Of a stretch of DNA of 64,000 bases, positions 20,593-32,035 are shown one piece after another. Origin of the DNA: Armigeres subalbatus (Eukaryota; Arthropoda; Insecta; Diptera; Culicidae); contig NC_085139.1 in NCBI RefSeq assembly GCF_024139115.2, forward strand, positions 10,325,533 to 10,389,532, in the 5' to 3' direction. Position numbers and translations under genes: made by a program. Under the pieces are notes generated by a model, which made no database searches, had not been told where the DNA came from, and saw nothing but the letters and a program-made list of their open reading frames with translations. Numbering within the stretch: the first letter of the stretch is position 1; every line of letters begins with the position of its first letter.

Positions 20593-21481
20593 GCATTGTA
20601 TCTGACATTAACTAATGTTAAAAAAATTGGAATCCGCTTATCAAAATAATTCTAAACATTCTCATTCTATACCATATTGTAGGTATAGAAGGTATAACAT
20701 ATACGAGGTCTTACCCATTAATTATGTACATGATGATTTTGATTGAAATCTCAGTTTGTAATTTAAAAAATAGTTTTATATCACATTGGTATTACCTTGC
20801 CGTGTCAATTTATTATGTGACTAAAAAAACTTTATAATAAATATTATGATTCTACTTTTTCTCTTATGACAGCGTCTATATGAAAGTTTTGATCAACGAA
20901 GCTACATATTTCGTTTTGGATTTCGTATTTGACATTTGAGTTTTAACGTTACGTTAATATAGCTTCTCCTCTGGAAATAAATTTGGTAACCCTAAAACAT
21001 AAAGAATGGTAAATCAATATGGCTATGCAATCAGACACATTTTCAATTATTTAAGGCGATGATATTATAGTTTTAACGAGGCGCTCGAAAAATACCAAGC
21101 CAAAACATATATGTTTACCATAAATTCGAAGTCGCAGATCAAAATGTTGTTATTCTTAAGCATTATTCGACTTTTTTCATGCATTTATATGTATGACGGT
21201 TGATCAATAGTGTTGATGAATATGTTTTTGAAAATCATCGGTTGCCTGATATTCACATTGTGACATTTATTTACATTTCTATAAATGTTTTATGTTGGTT
21301 ATAAATATGTATCAGAAATATAACAAATGCAACTTGAACATGTTTTATATTGACTCCACCTCTTGCGCTTTTTCCGTTTTAAATAAGTTATAAATAAGTA
21401 CCTAAACCAAAAACCAGGCAAGCCAATTTGTTGGAGTTAGGTCAGGGAAACTTTTGTGTGATTAACTGTGCTGCTTGGGTC

Positions 21482-22159
21482 TTCCCCCGTAAGAATATCC
21501 ACAAGGCCACATGGAAATCACCTAATCAAGTAACGGAAAACCAAATCGACCACGTTCTAATCGACGGTAAATTCTTCTCCGACATCACGAACGTACGCAC
21601 TTACCGCAGTGCGAATATTGAATCCGACCACTACCTCGTCGCAGTATGTCTGCGCTCAAAACTCTCGACGGTGATCAACACGCGTCGGAGTCGTCCGCCG
21701 CTGCTAAACATTCGGCGGCTACAAGACGGTAGACTAGCCCAAGACTACGCGCAGCAGCTGGAAGTGGCACTCCCAACGGAAGAGCAGCTAGGCGCAGCAT
21801 CTCTTGAAGATGGCTGGAGAGATATTCGATCCGCCATTGGAAGCACCGCAACCCCTGCACTAGGCATGGTGGTTCCGGATCAAAGAAACGACTGGTATGA
21901 CGGCGAATGTGAGCAGTTAGATGAGGAGAAGAATGCAGCATGGGCGAGATTGCTGCAACACCGTACGAGGGCGAACGAGGCACGATACAAACGGGCGCGG
22001 AACAGACAAAACTCGATTTTCCGGAGGAAAAGCGCCAGCAGGAAGATCGAGACCGTGAAGAGACGGAGCAACTGTACCGCGCTAATAATGCATGAAAGTT
22101 CTATGAGAAGTTGAACCGTTCACGTAAGGGCCACGTGCCACAGCCCGATATGTGTAGGG
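21482..22159 (+). pseudogene. RTE LINE endonuclease C-terminus and linker
   Basis: The frame resumes with FPRKNIHKATWKSPN, then NQIDHVLIDGKFFSDITNVR and NIESDHYLVAVCLR. The latter holds the SDH motif with the catalytic histidine of the endonuclease. A basic linker follows (around DQRNDWYDGECEQLDEEKNA and KSASRKIETVKRRS). It then runs through QPDMCR into the MITE at 22160. A frameshift near 22090 separates the linker from the next part. Confidence 0.85.
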
Positions 22160-22875
22160 TAGGGTGGCTCAAATTAGTATGGGAAAAACTTTTTCAACTT
22201 TTTTGATGGGCCGCCCTCTTATTCGGTTCTATTTGATGCCCTGATGCTCTGGACAAAATTTCAGCCAAATCGGTCAACGTTTGGGCGGTGCTAAACTCGT
22301 TGGAAGTTTATATGCAAAAATGTATGCAGAAACAACCAAAAACAGTGAATTGCAGTTGGACAGCACAACTTACGATGTAGAACTATGATACTCATTCAGA
22401 TATTGAAGAATTTAATACAGAATGTTATGCAGAAAACCGCGAGAAGATTAGAGCTTGTTCGGCTAAGTTATTAGTATTTCTCTGTAGTGGGGTTTGAGCA
22501 AATTTCGTTTCTTTTACCTTTGAATAGAAATAAATTCACCCCTACAACACTCCAGTAAAATGCTAATATCTTTGCCTAATAAACTTTAATCTTCTCGCGG
22601 TTTTCAGCATAACATTCTGTATTTAATTCTACAATAACTGAATGAGTATCATGATTCTTGTTCGTAAAATGTGCCGTCCAACTGCAAATAACTGTTTTTG
22701 GATGTTTCTGCATACGTTTTTCCATATAAACTTCCAAAAAGTTTAGCACCGCCCAAACTTTGACCGATTTGGCTGAAATTTTGTCCAGAGCATCAGGGCA
22801 TCAAATAGAATCGAATAAGAGGGCGGCCCATCAAAAAATCTTAAAAAGTGTTTTTTGAGCCACCCTAGTGTAGGG
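22152..22875. mobile_element. hAT-type foldback MITE inserted in the LINE
   Basis: The element at 22160-22867 (708 bp) begins TAGGGTGGCTCAAA and ends TTTTGAGCCACCCTA. It has long inverted arms (GGGCGGCCCATC, CATCAGGGCATCAAATAG, GCCGAAATTTTGTCC-type words) extending roughly 180 bp from each end. It is flanked by an 8 bp duplication, GTGTAGGG, at 22152-22159 and 22868-22875. The duplicated bases are LINE codons (MCRD), which proves insertion after the LINE. Internally ACTTCCAA and TGCATACATTTT-type words continue the foldback, so almost the whole element is palindromic. Confidence 0.9.
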
Positions 22876-24457
22876 ACATAAACGGGAACCTTCTTACAAA
22901 CGAGCGTGAGGTGATCTGAAGGTGGCGGCAGCACTACGAAGAGCACCTGAATGGCGATATGGAAGACAACGGTGGCGGTATGGTAATGAACCTAGGAGCA
23001 CGCGCGCAGGACATGCGACTTCCGGCTCCGAATCTCCAGGAAATCCAGGAGGAGATCGGCCGACTGAAAAACAACAAAGCCCCTGGAGTTGATCAACTAC
23101 CAGGAGAGCTGTTTAAACGCGGTTTGAGGCACTGGCTAGAGCGCTGCACTGGGTAATTACCAAGGTTTGGGAGGATGAGGTTCTGCCGCAGGAGTAAATG
23201 AAAGGTGTCGTGTGTCCCATCTACAAAAAGGGCGATAAGCTGGATTGTAGCAACTACCGCGCAATCACATTCCTGAACGCCGCCTACAAGGTACTCTCCC
23301 AAATTTTATGCCACCGGCTAACACCAATTGCAGGAGAGTTCGTGGGGCAGTACCAGGCGGGATTTATGGGTGAACGCTCTACCACAGACCAAGTGTTCGC
23401 CATACGTCAGGTATTGCAGAAATACCGCGAATACAACGTGCCCACACATCATCTATTCATCGACTTCAAAGCCGCATGTGATACAATCGATCGGGACCAG
23501 CTATGGCAGCTAATGCATGAAAACGGATTTCCGGATAAACTGATACGGTTGATCAAGGCGACGATGGATCGGGTGATGTGCGTAGTTCGAGTTTCAGGGG
23601 CATTCTCGAGTCCCTTCGAAACCCGCAGAGGGTTACGGCAAGGTGATGGTCTTTCGTGTCTGCTATTCAACATCGCTTTGGAAGGGGTAATACGAAGAGC
23701 AGGGATTAACATGAGTGGTACAATTTTCAATAAGTCCGTCCAGCTATTTGGCTTCGCCTACGACATAGATATTATGGCACGTAACTTTGAGAAGATGGAG
23801 GAAGCCTACATCAGACTGACGAAGTACATGATGGGAAGAGGTTCAAGAGAAGACAATGTGAGCCACCCACCGCGAGTTTGCATCGGTGGTGACGAAATGG
23901 AGGTGGTAGAAGAATTTGTGTACTTGGGCTCACTGGTGACTGCCAAAAATGATTCCAGCAGAGAAATTCGGAGATGCATAGTGGCTGAAAATCGTACATA
24001 CTTTGGACTCCGCAAGACGCTCCGATCAAATAGAGTTCGCCGTACCAAACTGACAATCTACAAAACGCTCATTAGACCGGTAGTCCTCTACGGACACGAG
24101 ACCTGGACGATGCTCGTGGAGGACCAACGCGCACTTGGAGTTTTCGAAAGGAAAGTGCTGCGTACCATCTATGGTGGGGTGCAGATGGCGGACGGTACGT
24201 GGAGGAGGCGAATGAACCACGAGTTGCATCAGCTGTTGGGAGAACCATCCATCGTTCACACCGCAAAAATCGGACGACTGCGGTGGGCCGGGCACGTAGC
24301 CAGAATGTCGGACAGTAACCCGGTGAAAATGGTTCTCGACAACGATCCGACGGGCACAAGAAGGCGAGGTGCGCAGCGGGCAAGGTGGATCGATCAGGTG
24401 GAAGATGACTTGCGGACCCTCCGTAGACTGCGTGGTTGGCGACGTGTAGCCATGTGA
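22868..24457 (+). pseudogene. RTE LINE reverse transcriptase, catalytic residue mutated
   Basis: After the MITE the sequence reads through LQEIQEEIGRLKNNKAPGVD, a frameshift near 23140, and then a 420-codon frame from 23198. Reverse transcriptase motifs run in order: YKKGDKLDCSNYRAITFLN, THHLFIDFKAACDTIDRDQ (motif A aspartate), FETRRGLRQGDGLSCLLFN, and the catalytic box as FAYDID where the family has an aspartate pair. Codon 23759-23761 is TAC for the expected GAC, a single base change that removes a metal-binding residue. Two in-frame stops upstream (near 22917 and 23195) also disable it. The C-terminal region (YGHETWTM, GRLRWAGHVARM) is intact. The copy is dead on several counts. Confidence 0.9.
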
Positions 24458-24530
24458 GCCGAATGAAGAAGACTCTTATATACCGCACAGGCCACTTCGG
24501 CCTTAGTCTGAATAAATAATAAATAATAAT

Positions 24531-25379
24531 TTAGTCGATTAAGACCTTTGGCCGTTTAGCGTTAATGAAACTATGAGTTAACCCCATGAAAAAAATAAAA
24601 AAAAACCAAGAAAATTCAGGTGGTATTTAGGAAGCTGTGAGAGATAAGGATAACCGGAAAATTAAAGAATAACAACGGTGTAAAAAAAATTGGTGTATTG
24701 ATTTCCAGGATTCCAACTGCTTTTATTCTTCAAAAGTGCTGTTCACAGTGCTTCTGAAGAGAGAATATTATAGGAGAAATGTTTTTTTCTGAAGATTAGA
24801 TTTAAGCTCGATTTTACATTGGAGGTTAATTATCTCCATTTTAAATATTTCAGGTACATTGTTCATAACAACGTTGTTGAGCAAATGGAGGTGATGGGTA
24901 ATGACTGGCTCATCAGACAATTACACGGGTCGGGGCTACTCCTTTACTTCTGCGAGTGATTCCGGCTTGGAATCGTGAAGAACGATGGGTGCAGAATAGA
25001 TTGACGAGGAGTAGCATTCGCACCAGATAATGATTTTATCTCGAGTTTTCGGGCACAAATTAGTCCTCTTTTTCGAAGCAAACTGCTACTAACGGGCGAA
25101 CACGATATCACAAAATACCTCTAGATACTTCTTGAACATTTATTCAATGTGGAGAGTCGAAAAAACATACGAATTTTCGGATTAACTGAGCAGTCGAACA
25201 TAACACGTGTACTTAGCAGTAGAGTTATATCTAATGTGTTGTAAAAGGTAAACATTCGATAACAAGCGATGGCCTATGTACCTAAATGAATGTATATGCG
25301 CAGCGCGCTACGTTCTCAGAAAGGAGAATGTAGAAACATAGTTTGTTATCCAGAATATTGCGCCTTACAGTAATAGCTC
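24531..25379. other. Intergenic, nothing recognised
   Basis: AT-rich sequence with no motif-bearing frame. The right part may include the 5' UTR of the LINE that follows, but no boundary is visible. Confidence 0.4.
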
Positions 25380-25399
25380 AATTTTCAATTCAATCAGGA

Positions 25400-26864
25400 G
25401 GTTTTGTTACCGTGTTCTTGATTACCAGTGAATATGCTTGAAAACTCCAGTAAACACCAGTAATGCAAAGTGGGGATAGCGATCAACGCGTTTCCCTTGC
25501 TCTGCTTCCAATGCGAGCGATATTGCCATGCGCACTGTAGCTCGGTGGATAACAAAGCAGCAGCAAGATTGATCACGGAGAACGTTAATGTGTTTTTCAA
25601 GTGTGACGAATGCCTGTCCAGCCTGCATTGCGGCGAGCAGAGTAAGTTGCTTCTGGATGCCAAAATGATGGAAGAAGGTATGAAGAATATTTCTTCTCTA
25701 TCTGAATCTATCATTGACATTCGAAATCAACTTACTGCTCAGATTGGCATCGCGTTAAAGAACTGGATGGATGAAATTGTCCAAAATGTAAATGCTTCAA
25801 TAAAAGGACTTGAATTATTGGTTAATAGTAAAATGGAATCTATGACTAGTTCATTTTTTCAATTTAATGCGGATAAAGGTAAAATAGCTGCAATGAAAAA
25901 AACGCAGGACTCGTCAAGATTGGTTCAATCGGAATCATCTTCTAGTGCGCGTAAAAAACGGAAAATTAGTAATAAGGATGATATTGTAGTTAATTCGAAT
26001 GACGATGTTTTTGATGACGATGCTCCATTCGTTACGGTTGTCAGAAAAAGAAATAAAAAAAGTACTAGTAAAGTGCCTGAAATTGTGAAGCCAAAAGATC
26101 GTAAGACTCGTCCTGTCATTGTGGTTAAACCGAAGCAGTCAGATCAGAGTAGTGATGATACTCGAAAGTTTTTGAATAACACCTTAGATCCAAAGGTACA
26201 CAAAATTAGTAACTTTAGGAACGGGAAAGATGGCTCCATTATTGTTGAGTGTGCAACTGGTTATAATATAGATGAAGTGAAAATGGCATGCAAAACGAAT
26301 TGGGTGAAAACTATACTGCTGTTGTCCCAACATCGGTGCCAAGATTAAAAGTGTTGGGTATGAGCGATAAATATTCCTCCGATGACTTCATTGACTTTCT
26401 CAAAAGTCATAATGAAGACATCGCTATTAATGATGTGAGAGTAATTAATGTTTACGAAAATCCTCGCTTCAAATACAAGCAGTTCAATGCCGTGATTGAA
26501 GTAGATAAGGATACATATAGTTGTTTGTTGACCGCGAGAAAAGTAAATGTAAGGTTTGATCGGTGCCTTGTTAAACCCGCGATTAATGTTTTGAGATGCT
26601 TCCAATGTGGAGAATTCGGGCACATGAGTACAGAATGTAAAACCACATTGCGTGCTCTAAGTGCAGCGATAGTCACAAAACTTCTGAGTGCACGTCAACT
26701 GTATTGAAATGCGTTAATTGTTAAAAATGAACCGGGAGCGTAATATGAAGTTGGACATCAATCATCCAGCATTTAGTACTGAGTGTAAGATCTACAAGAA
26801 ATTGTTTGATCAAAAGAAAAGCGGCTTGCGTTTCAATGAATAGCAACCAAGTTCCAGTAGTAAT
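25400..26864 (+). pseudogene. LINE ORF1: zinc finger and CCHC knuckle RNA-binding protein
   Basis: The main frame 25470-26348 opens with a cysteine/histidine cluster (LCFQCERYCHAHCSS, then FFKCDECL) resembling the PHD-like finger of CR1-group ORF1 proteins. A coiled-coil-like region and a serine/lysine-rich basic stretch (SSSSARKKRKISNK) follow. After a frameshift near 26300 the second part (26288-26707) ends in a zinc knuckle, CFQCGEFGHMSTEC. Two more knuckle-like groups (CSDSHKTSEC, CVNC) lie just beyond in shifted frames. At 25470 the upstream frame (NTSNAKWG) meets the main frame at a GGGG run, a one-base indel. Such proteins package the element RNA. Confidence 0.75.
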
Positions 26865-29644
26865 GTGAACCAATTAGATGTTTTGTATTTGAATATTGCT
26901 GGTTTGTCTACAAACTACGTAGCTCTACGTACGATTGTAGAAGAAAAACGTCCATTTTTGGTATTGTTAGCAGAAACACATATTGTAGACTATGAAGCAT
27001 TCGATCAGTACAGCATTCCGGGATATAAAGTCGCTGCTTGTCTATCACATTCAAGACACACTGGCGGAGTTGCTATTTATGTCAAAGAATCGGTTCACTT
27101 CATGCTTCAATTGAACGAGGCTTGTGAAGGAAATTGGTTCTTGGGCATTACAGTTGTACGTGGCATGAAGAATGGTAATTATGGTGTTTTATATCATTCG
27201 CCAAGTTCAAGTGACCAGCGTTTTATTGAAATTTTAGAGAACTGGTTTGAAATGTTTGTCGATTTAAGTAAACTGAATGTAATAGCTGGTGATTTTAATA
27301 TCAATTGGTGTGACGACAATTCGAATCATTTGAAGCGTCTGACTGAGTTTTATAATTTGAAACAAAGGTTGTTGATTACACGCGAATTTCCCGACACAGT
27401 AGAACTATAATTGATCATGTTTATTCTAATGTTGACTCTGTAAACTCAGTTACAGATACTTGTTTGAAAGTAACCGATCATGAAACTTTAGTGATAAATG
27501 TAGAAACTATTAATAGACTTGATGATTTTGTTAAATTAAAGTGTTGGAGGAAATATTCGAAACAAGCTGTTTCGAATCTTGTTGCGAGAAACGAGGATTT
27601 TCAAGTAATTTCCGGGAACTTAGATCAGAAAGCAGCTGTTCTAACGAACGTTCTGAAATCGAGTACCAATAAGTTAATTGAAGAAAAATTTGTATCTTTG
27701 AATAACTCGAACAGCTGGTACAATTTAGACCTGTTGCGTCTCAAACGCAAAAGAGATAAATTGTACAAGAGATTTTGCGAAGACGTAGTCATAATAATTG
27801 GAATAGGTACAAGATCGCGCGGAACACATATTCACAATCGTTGAAAACAACACGTTGTTAATATATTCAGAGGAAAATTGATCAGCATCAGAATAACAGC
27901 AGGGAGTTATGGAAAATTTTAAAATCTTTGTTAAAACCCAATTGTTCCAAGCCGCGGTCCATAACTTTCAATGGCACAATAGAACAGTCGGAACAAACAA
28001 TTGCTTGTAATTTCAATAGATATTTCATCGATAGTGTTTTATCAATCAATCAATCTATTGATTTGGTTGATGAACCCGATGAAATTAAACAGCCGGTTAA
28101 TAGTAGATGTAGGTTCGAGTGTTTTCGCCCAATTACAATTGATGAACTTAAAATATTTGCTTTTCATTAGGTAAAACGGCTGGAGTTGATAACGTTAACG
28201 CTAGAGTTCTACAAGATTGTTTTCATGTCATTGGACACAAACTGCTGGACCTCATAAATGAATCACTGAGAACCGGGCACGTGCCGCAGGTATGGAAGGA
28301 ATCTCTTGTGATTCCTATTCAAAAAGTTGCTGGAACGATTAAAGCCGAAGAGTTTCGTCCCATCAACATGTTGCACACATTAGAAAACATATTAGAACTT
28401 GTTGTCAAAGGCCAGTTAGTTACATATTTGAATAGTAATAACTTGCTAATACAAGAACAATCGGGATATCGAGAAGGACATTCTTGTGAAACCGCATTGA
28501 ACTTGGTGTTAGCCAAATGGAAAGAGAACATGGAGCGTAAAGATACTATCATTGCTGTATTTTTGGATCTTAAACGCGCATTTGAGACAATTTCTAGGCC
28601 CTTATTGTTGGAAAAAAAAAGCGCTTTGGAATTTCGGGTTCTGCATATGAATGGTTTAGAAGCTATTTGTCTGACAGAACTCAAAAGACTGCTTTTAATG
28701 ATTGTGTTTCAAATCCTATGGAAAATAATCTTGGTGTTCCACAAGGAAGTGTATTAGGGCCCGTTCTATTTATTATGTATATTAATGACATGGGACGGGT
28801 TTTACGATTTTGTAATATTAATCTATTCGCGGATGACACCGTATTATTCATTGCAGCTAGAACTATCGAAGATGCAGTTTCACGCTTGAATACAGATTTG
28901 CGTTCTTTAAGTAGATGGTTGAAGTACAAACAGTTGAAATTGAATGTAAGCAAAACTAAATACATGGTAATTTCGCGAAATCGAGTCATTGGTAATGTTT
29001 CCGTTCAAATTGATGATGAAACACTTGATCGCGTTCGGGAAATTAAATATCTTGGCGTGATTATTGATGATAAATTGAAATTTGATTCTCATATCAACAA
29101 TGTCATCAAGAAAATAGCCAAGAAGTATGGAATTTTATGCCGATTAAAAAACGAATTAACTGTTGCGAGTAAAATACAGTTGTACAAGTCAATCATCTCT
29201 CCTCACTTGGACTTTTGTGCTTCCATTTTATTTCTAGCTAATGAAACACAAATATCGAGGTTACAGCGTTTGCAGAATAAAGTAATGCGTTTGATTTTAA
29301 GATGTAATAGATTCACTTCCTCCTCCTTTTTGTTGGACGCTTTACAATGGTTATCAGTGAAGCAGAGAATTGTTTATTTGACTATGGTGTTCATTTTTAA
29401 AATAATAAATAGATTGCTGCCACGATATTTGTGTAATCGAATTGAAAGAGGAAGTGACATTCATGGATATAATACTAGAAACGCGGAAGAAATAAGAACA
29501 CCTTTTTTTTATGGTGCTTCACAAAATTCATTGTTCTATAAAGGAATGAATGTTTTCAATTCGATGCCTGCACACATCAAGCGAGCAAGTACACTATCAC
29601 AGTTCAAGAGACTTTGCATTTCACACGTGAAAGCTGTTTTTTAA
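26865..29644 (+). pseudogene. LINE ORF2: endonuclease and reverse transcriptase, frameshifted
   Basis: The endonuclease begins NQLDVLYLNIAGLSTNYVAL and carries LLAETHI, GGVAIYVKE and IAGDFNINW motifs (26865-27410). The reverse transcriptase is split over frames at 27464-27844, 27928-28170, 28281-28757 and 28667-29644. It has FRPINMLHTLENILELV, IIAVFLDLKRAFETI (motif A), NNLGVPQGSVLGPVLF and an intact INLFADDTVLF catalytic box. The end, GYNTRNAEEIRTPFFYGA and FNSMPAHIKRASTLSQFK, is the usual C-terminus of these LINEs. The catalytic aspartates are present, so inactivation is by indels near 27410, 27845, 28170 and 28620 rather than by loss of active-site residues. The 28620 break lies at a nine-A run. 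Confidence 0.85.
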
Positions 29645-30089
29645 ACAGCTATTTATTTAAGTTTTTATTATTGACTAATTGTGTATCTTGACGAAGTTTG
29701 TGATAACGGATTTTTGTTTGGACGAATGTAAATGATTTGTTATTTCATTAGGGCGCTTATAGACTATATTGTTCGCCTCGATGATGATGATGGTATTTTA
29801 TTTGTTGATGTGTTTTAACTTTTATTCTTTATGTGTAGTCTACGAAAGTTTGAGAATCGCGCGCGTAATACAGGTATAAATGACTTTTTGTATTTATCAC
29901 TACAATTTGAAATATTTGAAACTGTTTGAAAGATACTACAGAAAAGTAGGGAGCTCTCAGATAGAACGCGATTTTCTCGAAACTTTTGGTATCTACTTAA
30001 ATTGATATCTTAAAGATAAATCGTCTAGCTCAAACCTTTGTAGGGGTATGTGGCGGGACCATCATCATCATCATCATCATCAACTGTTC

Positions 30090-30830
30090 TCAACAAGATG
30101 AGGGAAATGTTCCAGTTTTCAGTAACCAATTGTGCCAAAGTATTATGTCTTGGAAAATAAAGTTCAACGTGAAGATCCTTGCCTTGCAGCTTTATATTCA
30201 AGTAATCAAGATGTTTGATGATATCTACTAGACAAGCTATTCATTCACCTATTCAGGATTATACAGCTCGACCACTTATTTTCCTTCATCCTTTATAGAC
30301 GATTGACGTCGCTAACCGCATGGCCACGAAGTCCACTTTCGAAGCGAATAAAATCTTTCAAGCATTGTACCATTGTCAACGAACTTCTCGTCAATACAAC
30401 AAATCTATATATTCTGCTTCCATGACTGTCAACATAATTTAAAATTGGTTGTTGAGTTCCCTCGCGTTGATAAAGTTGATTGTCATTCGTCTAAACTGAT
30501 CGTTTTCGCACATATATTTTCTTGGTGAATAATGCAATGTGCAATGAAGCAGGTCATGCTTCTCCTTTCTTAGAAATATCTTAATGACAGTGTTCTTTCC
30601 CATCATTGCCATCAGCGCCATCAGATGTACGGCCAGTTCTTTAAGGACAGTCCTTCATACAGGTCATAACAACTTTCCTCGAGTTTTTCCAGTAGTTGTT
30701 CCACTCATTAGAATCAAAACTGCCAATTCCTGTGTGCTTTGAAGACGATCTACAATTCCCCTAGAGAAGATAGCTACCTGTTCAAAATCCTTGCAGAGTT
30801 TTTAAAGTTCTATTACTTTTTCCTTGGCAT
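30090..30830 (-). pseudogene. hAT transposase fossil (ZBED5/GTF2IRD2-like)
   Basis: Minus-strand translation in shifting frames gives, in order, AVHLMALMAMMGKN, LHCTLHYSPRKYMCEND, INFINARELNNQF, a degraded EVRWQWYNA-like stretch and VDIIKHLDYLNIKLQGKDL. The histidine-cysteine segment, the INFINAR..LN motif and the final HLDxLNxxLQGK motif are typical of domesticated and free hAT transposases of the ZBED5/FAM200/GTF2IRD2 type. The longest intact frame is 60 codons (30439-30621), so this is an old relic. Terminal repeats were not found. Confidence 0.5.
30296..30326 (-). repeat. Truncated SINE head
   Basis: The minus strand reads TGGCCATGCGGTTAGCGACG then TCAATCGTCTA. This matches the head of the SINE at 32036-32173 (TAGCCGTGCGGTTAGCGACG, then TCAGTCGTCTA) at all but three positions. 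It lies inside the hAT fossil. Confidence 0.65.
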
Positions 30831-31194
30831 TATATTATTATTTGCGATGCTTCGGAGCTTTGTTGTTATTTTTGCATTGTTGGCTCGATGAAACTGCCCA
30901 GCCTAGAAAACTTTCTGAACCAAACAGGGAATCGAACCAAGCCTCCTTCATCATGGTTTTGCAACAGAAGACTAAAAGTTTCAGGAACTTATATTTCTTA
31001 TTTTTCGGAGACACCGAACATTTTAATTTTTACCGTTTTTGTGGAAGTATGTTCAATTTCACTTTGTTTTCGTAACGCATCCGTGTTATAATTAAAGTTG
31101 AAGTTAACTCACTTTGATATTAAGATTGATGGGAAGATTCAGTATTGGTAATTCGATGTACGTAAATTTGGCACTATTATGATCACCGAAACTC
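30831..31194. other. Intergenic, nothing recognised
   Basis: Two overlapping short frames (30824-31075, 30888-31091) show no motif. Confidence 0.45.
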
Positions 31195-31870
31195 CGGAGG
31201 ATTTCCTAAAAGAAATCATAGGCAAATTTTGGAAGAAATTTCCGATTGAATTCTTAAGGAATTTCTGAAGGCGTTTCTAGATTTATTTGCGAAGGATTTT
31301 TGAAGAAACTCCTTGCGGAATTTAGTAATGAATCGCTGGAGGAATTTCCCGATGGATTGCTTAAAGAAATTTGCGACGGAGTTTCTGGTGGAATTTTTGA
31401 AGGTATGCCTAATAGAACTTATGAATGTCTAATCGAATTTATTTCTGGGGGTATCTTTTTATGAAAAAACAAGTGTCCGAACGAACTTTTGGGTAAATTA
31501 ATTGGATGAATACTCTAAGAAATTTCTGGAGAAGGAATTCTTGAGAATATCCTAAAAAGTATGATGATGCATCGACCCGATATTTTTATGTTTTTATATT
31601 TGGCATGAAGTCTTAATTTCTGATTCTAAACAGGGTTTTAATTCAGTACTGTTTGGATTTTTTGTGGTATTTCCGAAGGAAATCCAGTAGAAGGTATTGG
31701 GGGAAAATTTCAATGGAAATTCTTTCGTGAATTCCTTTAACAGTTCTTCAATAAATTCATTCAGAAATTAGTAAAGAAAATATTAGTATCAAAAATCTAT
31801 TCAGGTTGTTCTTCGGAAATTATTTCAAGAATTCATTCGGAAATTCTACCTGAAACACACTTGGAAAACG
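31195..31870. repeat. Degenerate GGAATTTC-type repeat
   Basis: Loose repetition of GGAATTTCT/GGAAATTC words with spacings of roughly 12-30 bases and no frame. Same family as the blocks at 5.6, 37.9-39.8, 55.0 and 58.4-59.3 kb. Confidence 0.6.
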
Positions 31871-32035
31871 CCTGCACAGCGCCGTAGCGTGGGTTTTGCA
31901 GGGTTGGCCCCCGCCTAGGGGGCGCTGAAATCAAGAATTATGAAAATAAAAATTGAGTGTTCTAGAGCGAGAAAAATATCTCTTCATTCCCACATTAACA
32001 TTTTTATGGATTTGGTCTTAGTTTTGACAACTATC

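Larger units (their letters stand above)
19228..21481. mobile_element. 2.25 kb inverted-repeat element inserted in the RTE LINE
   Basis: The inserted body is 19230-21479. It begins CCCAAGTAACACA and ends, reverse complemented, CCCAAGCAGCACA, an imperfect terminal inverted repeat. The interrupted LINE codons fix the breakpoints. The left flank ends in TC and the right flank starts TC, which allows a 2 bp duplication. The interior is strongly AT-rich with no frame above about 70 codons, so it is non-autonomous or heavily decayed. It contains a separate TA-MITE (19803-20000) and a 35 bp palindrome (20530-20564). The superfamily is not recognised. Confidence 0.7.
18600..24530 (+). mobile_element. 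RTE-clade LINE, inactivated and twice interrupted
   Basis: A non-LTR retrotransposon with an apurinic-type endonuclease followed by a reverse transcriptase, the domain order and motifs of the RTE clade. The coding parts are 18726-19229, 21482-22159 and 22868-24457. They are separated by a 2.25 kb inverted-repeat insertion and a 708 bp MITE, and the coding sequence resumes on the far side of each. The 3' end is short, with TATACCGCACAGGCCAC, then CTTCGGCC, then a run of AATAA/AAATAAT at about 24505-24530, the simple-sequence tail usual for RTE elements. The 5' end is uncertain. Related degraded copies lie on the minus strand at 46.2-48.6 kb. Confidence 0.85.
25380..30085 (+). mobile_element. 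CR1/L2-group LINE with ORF1 and ORF2, frameshifted
   Basis: ORF1 (zinc finger, basic region, CCHC knuckles) is followed closely by ORF2 (endonuclease plus reverse transcriptase, no RNase H). This architecture and the C-terminal motifs point to the CR1/L2 group. The clade assignment is by eye; Jockey-like alternatives are not excluded. The likely 3' end is a simple-repeat tail: GATGATGATGATGG near 29782 or the longer (ATC)n run at about 30060-30082. The copy is nearly full length but has at least four frameshifts. Confidence 0.7.

Noticed and set aside
24072..24488. Minus-strand 138-codon frame
   Set aside because: Antisense shadow of the reverse transcriptase C-terminal region.
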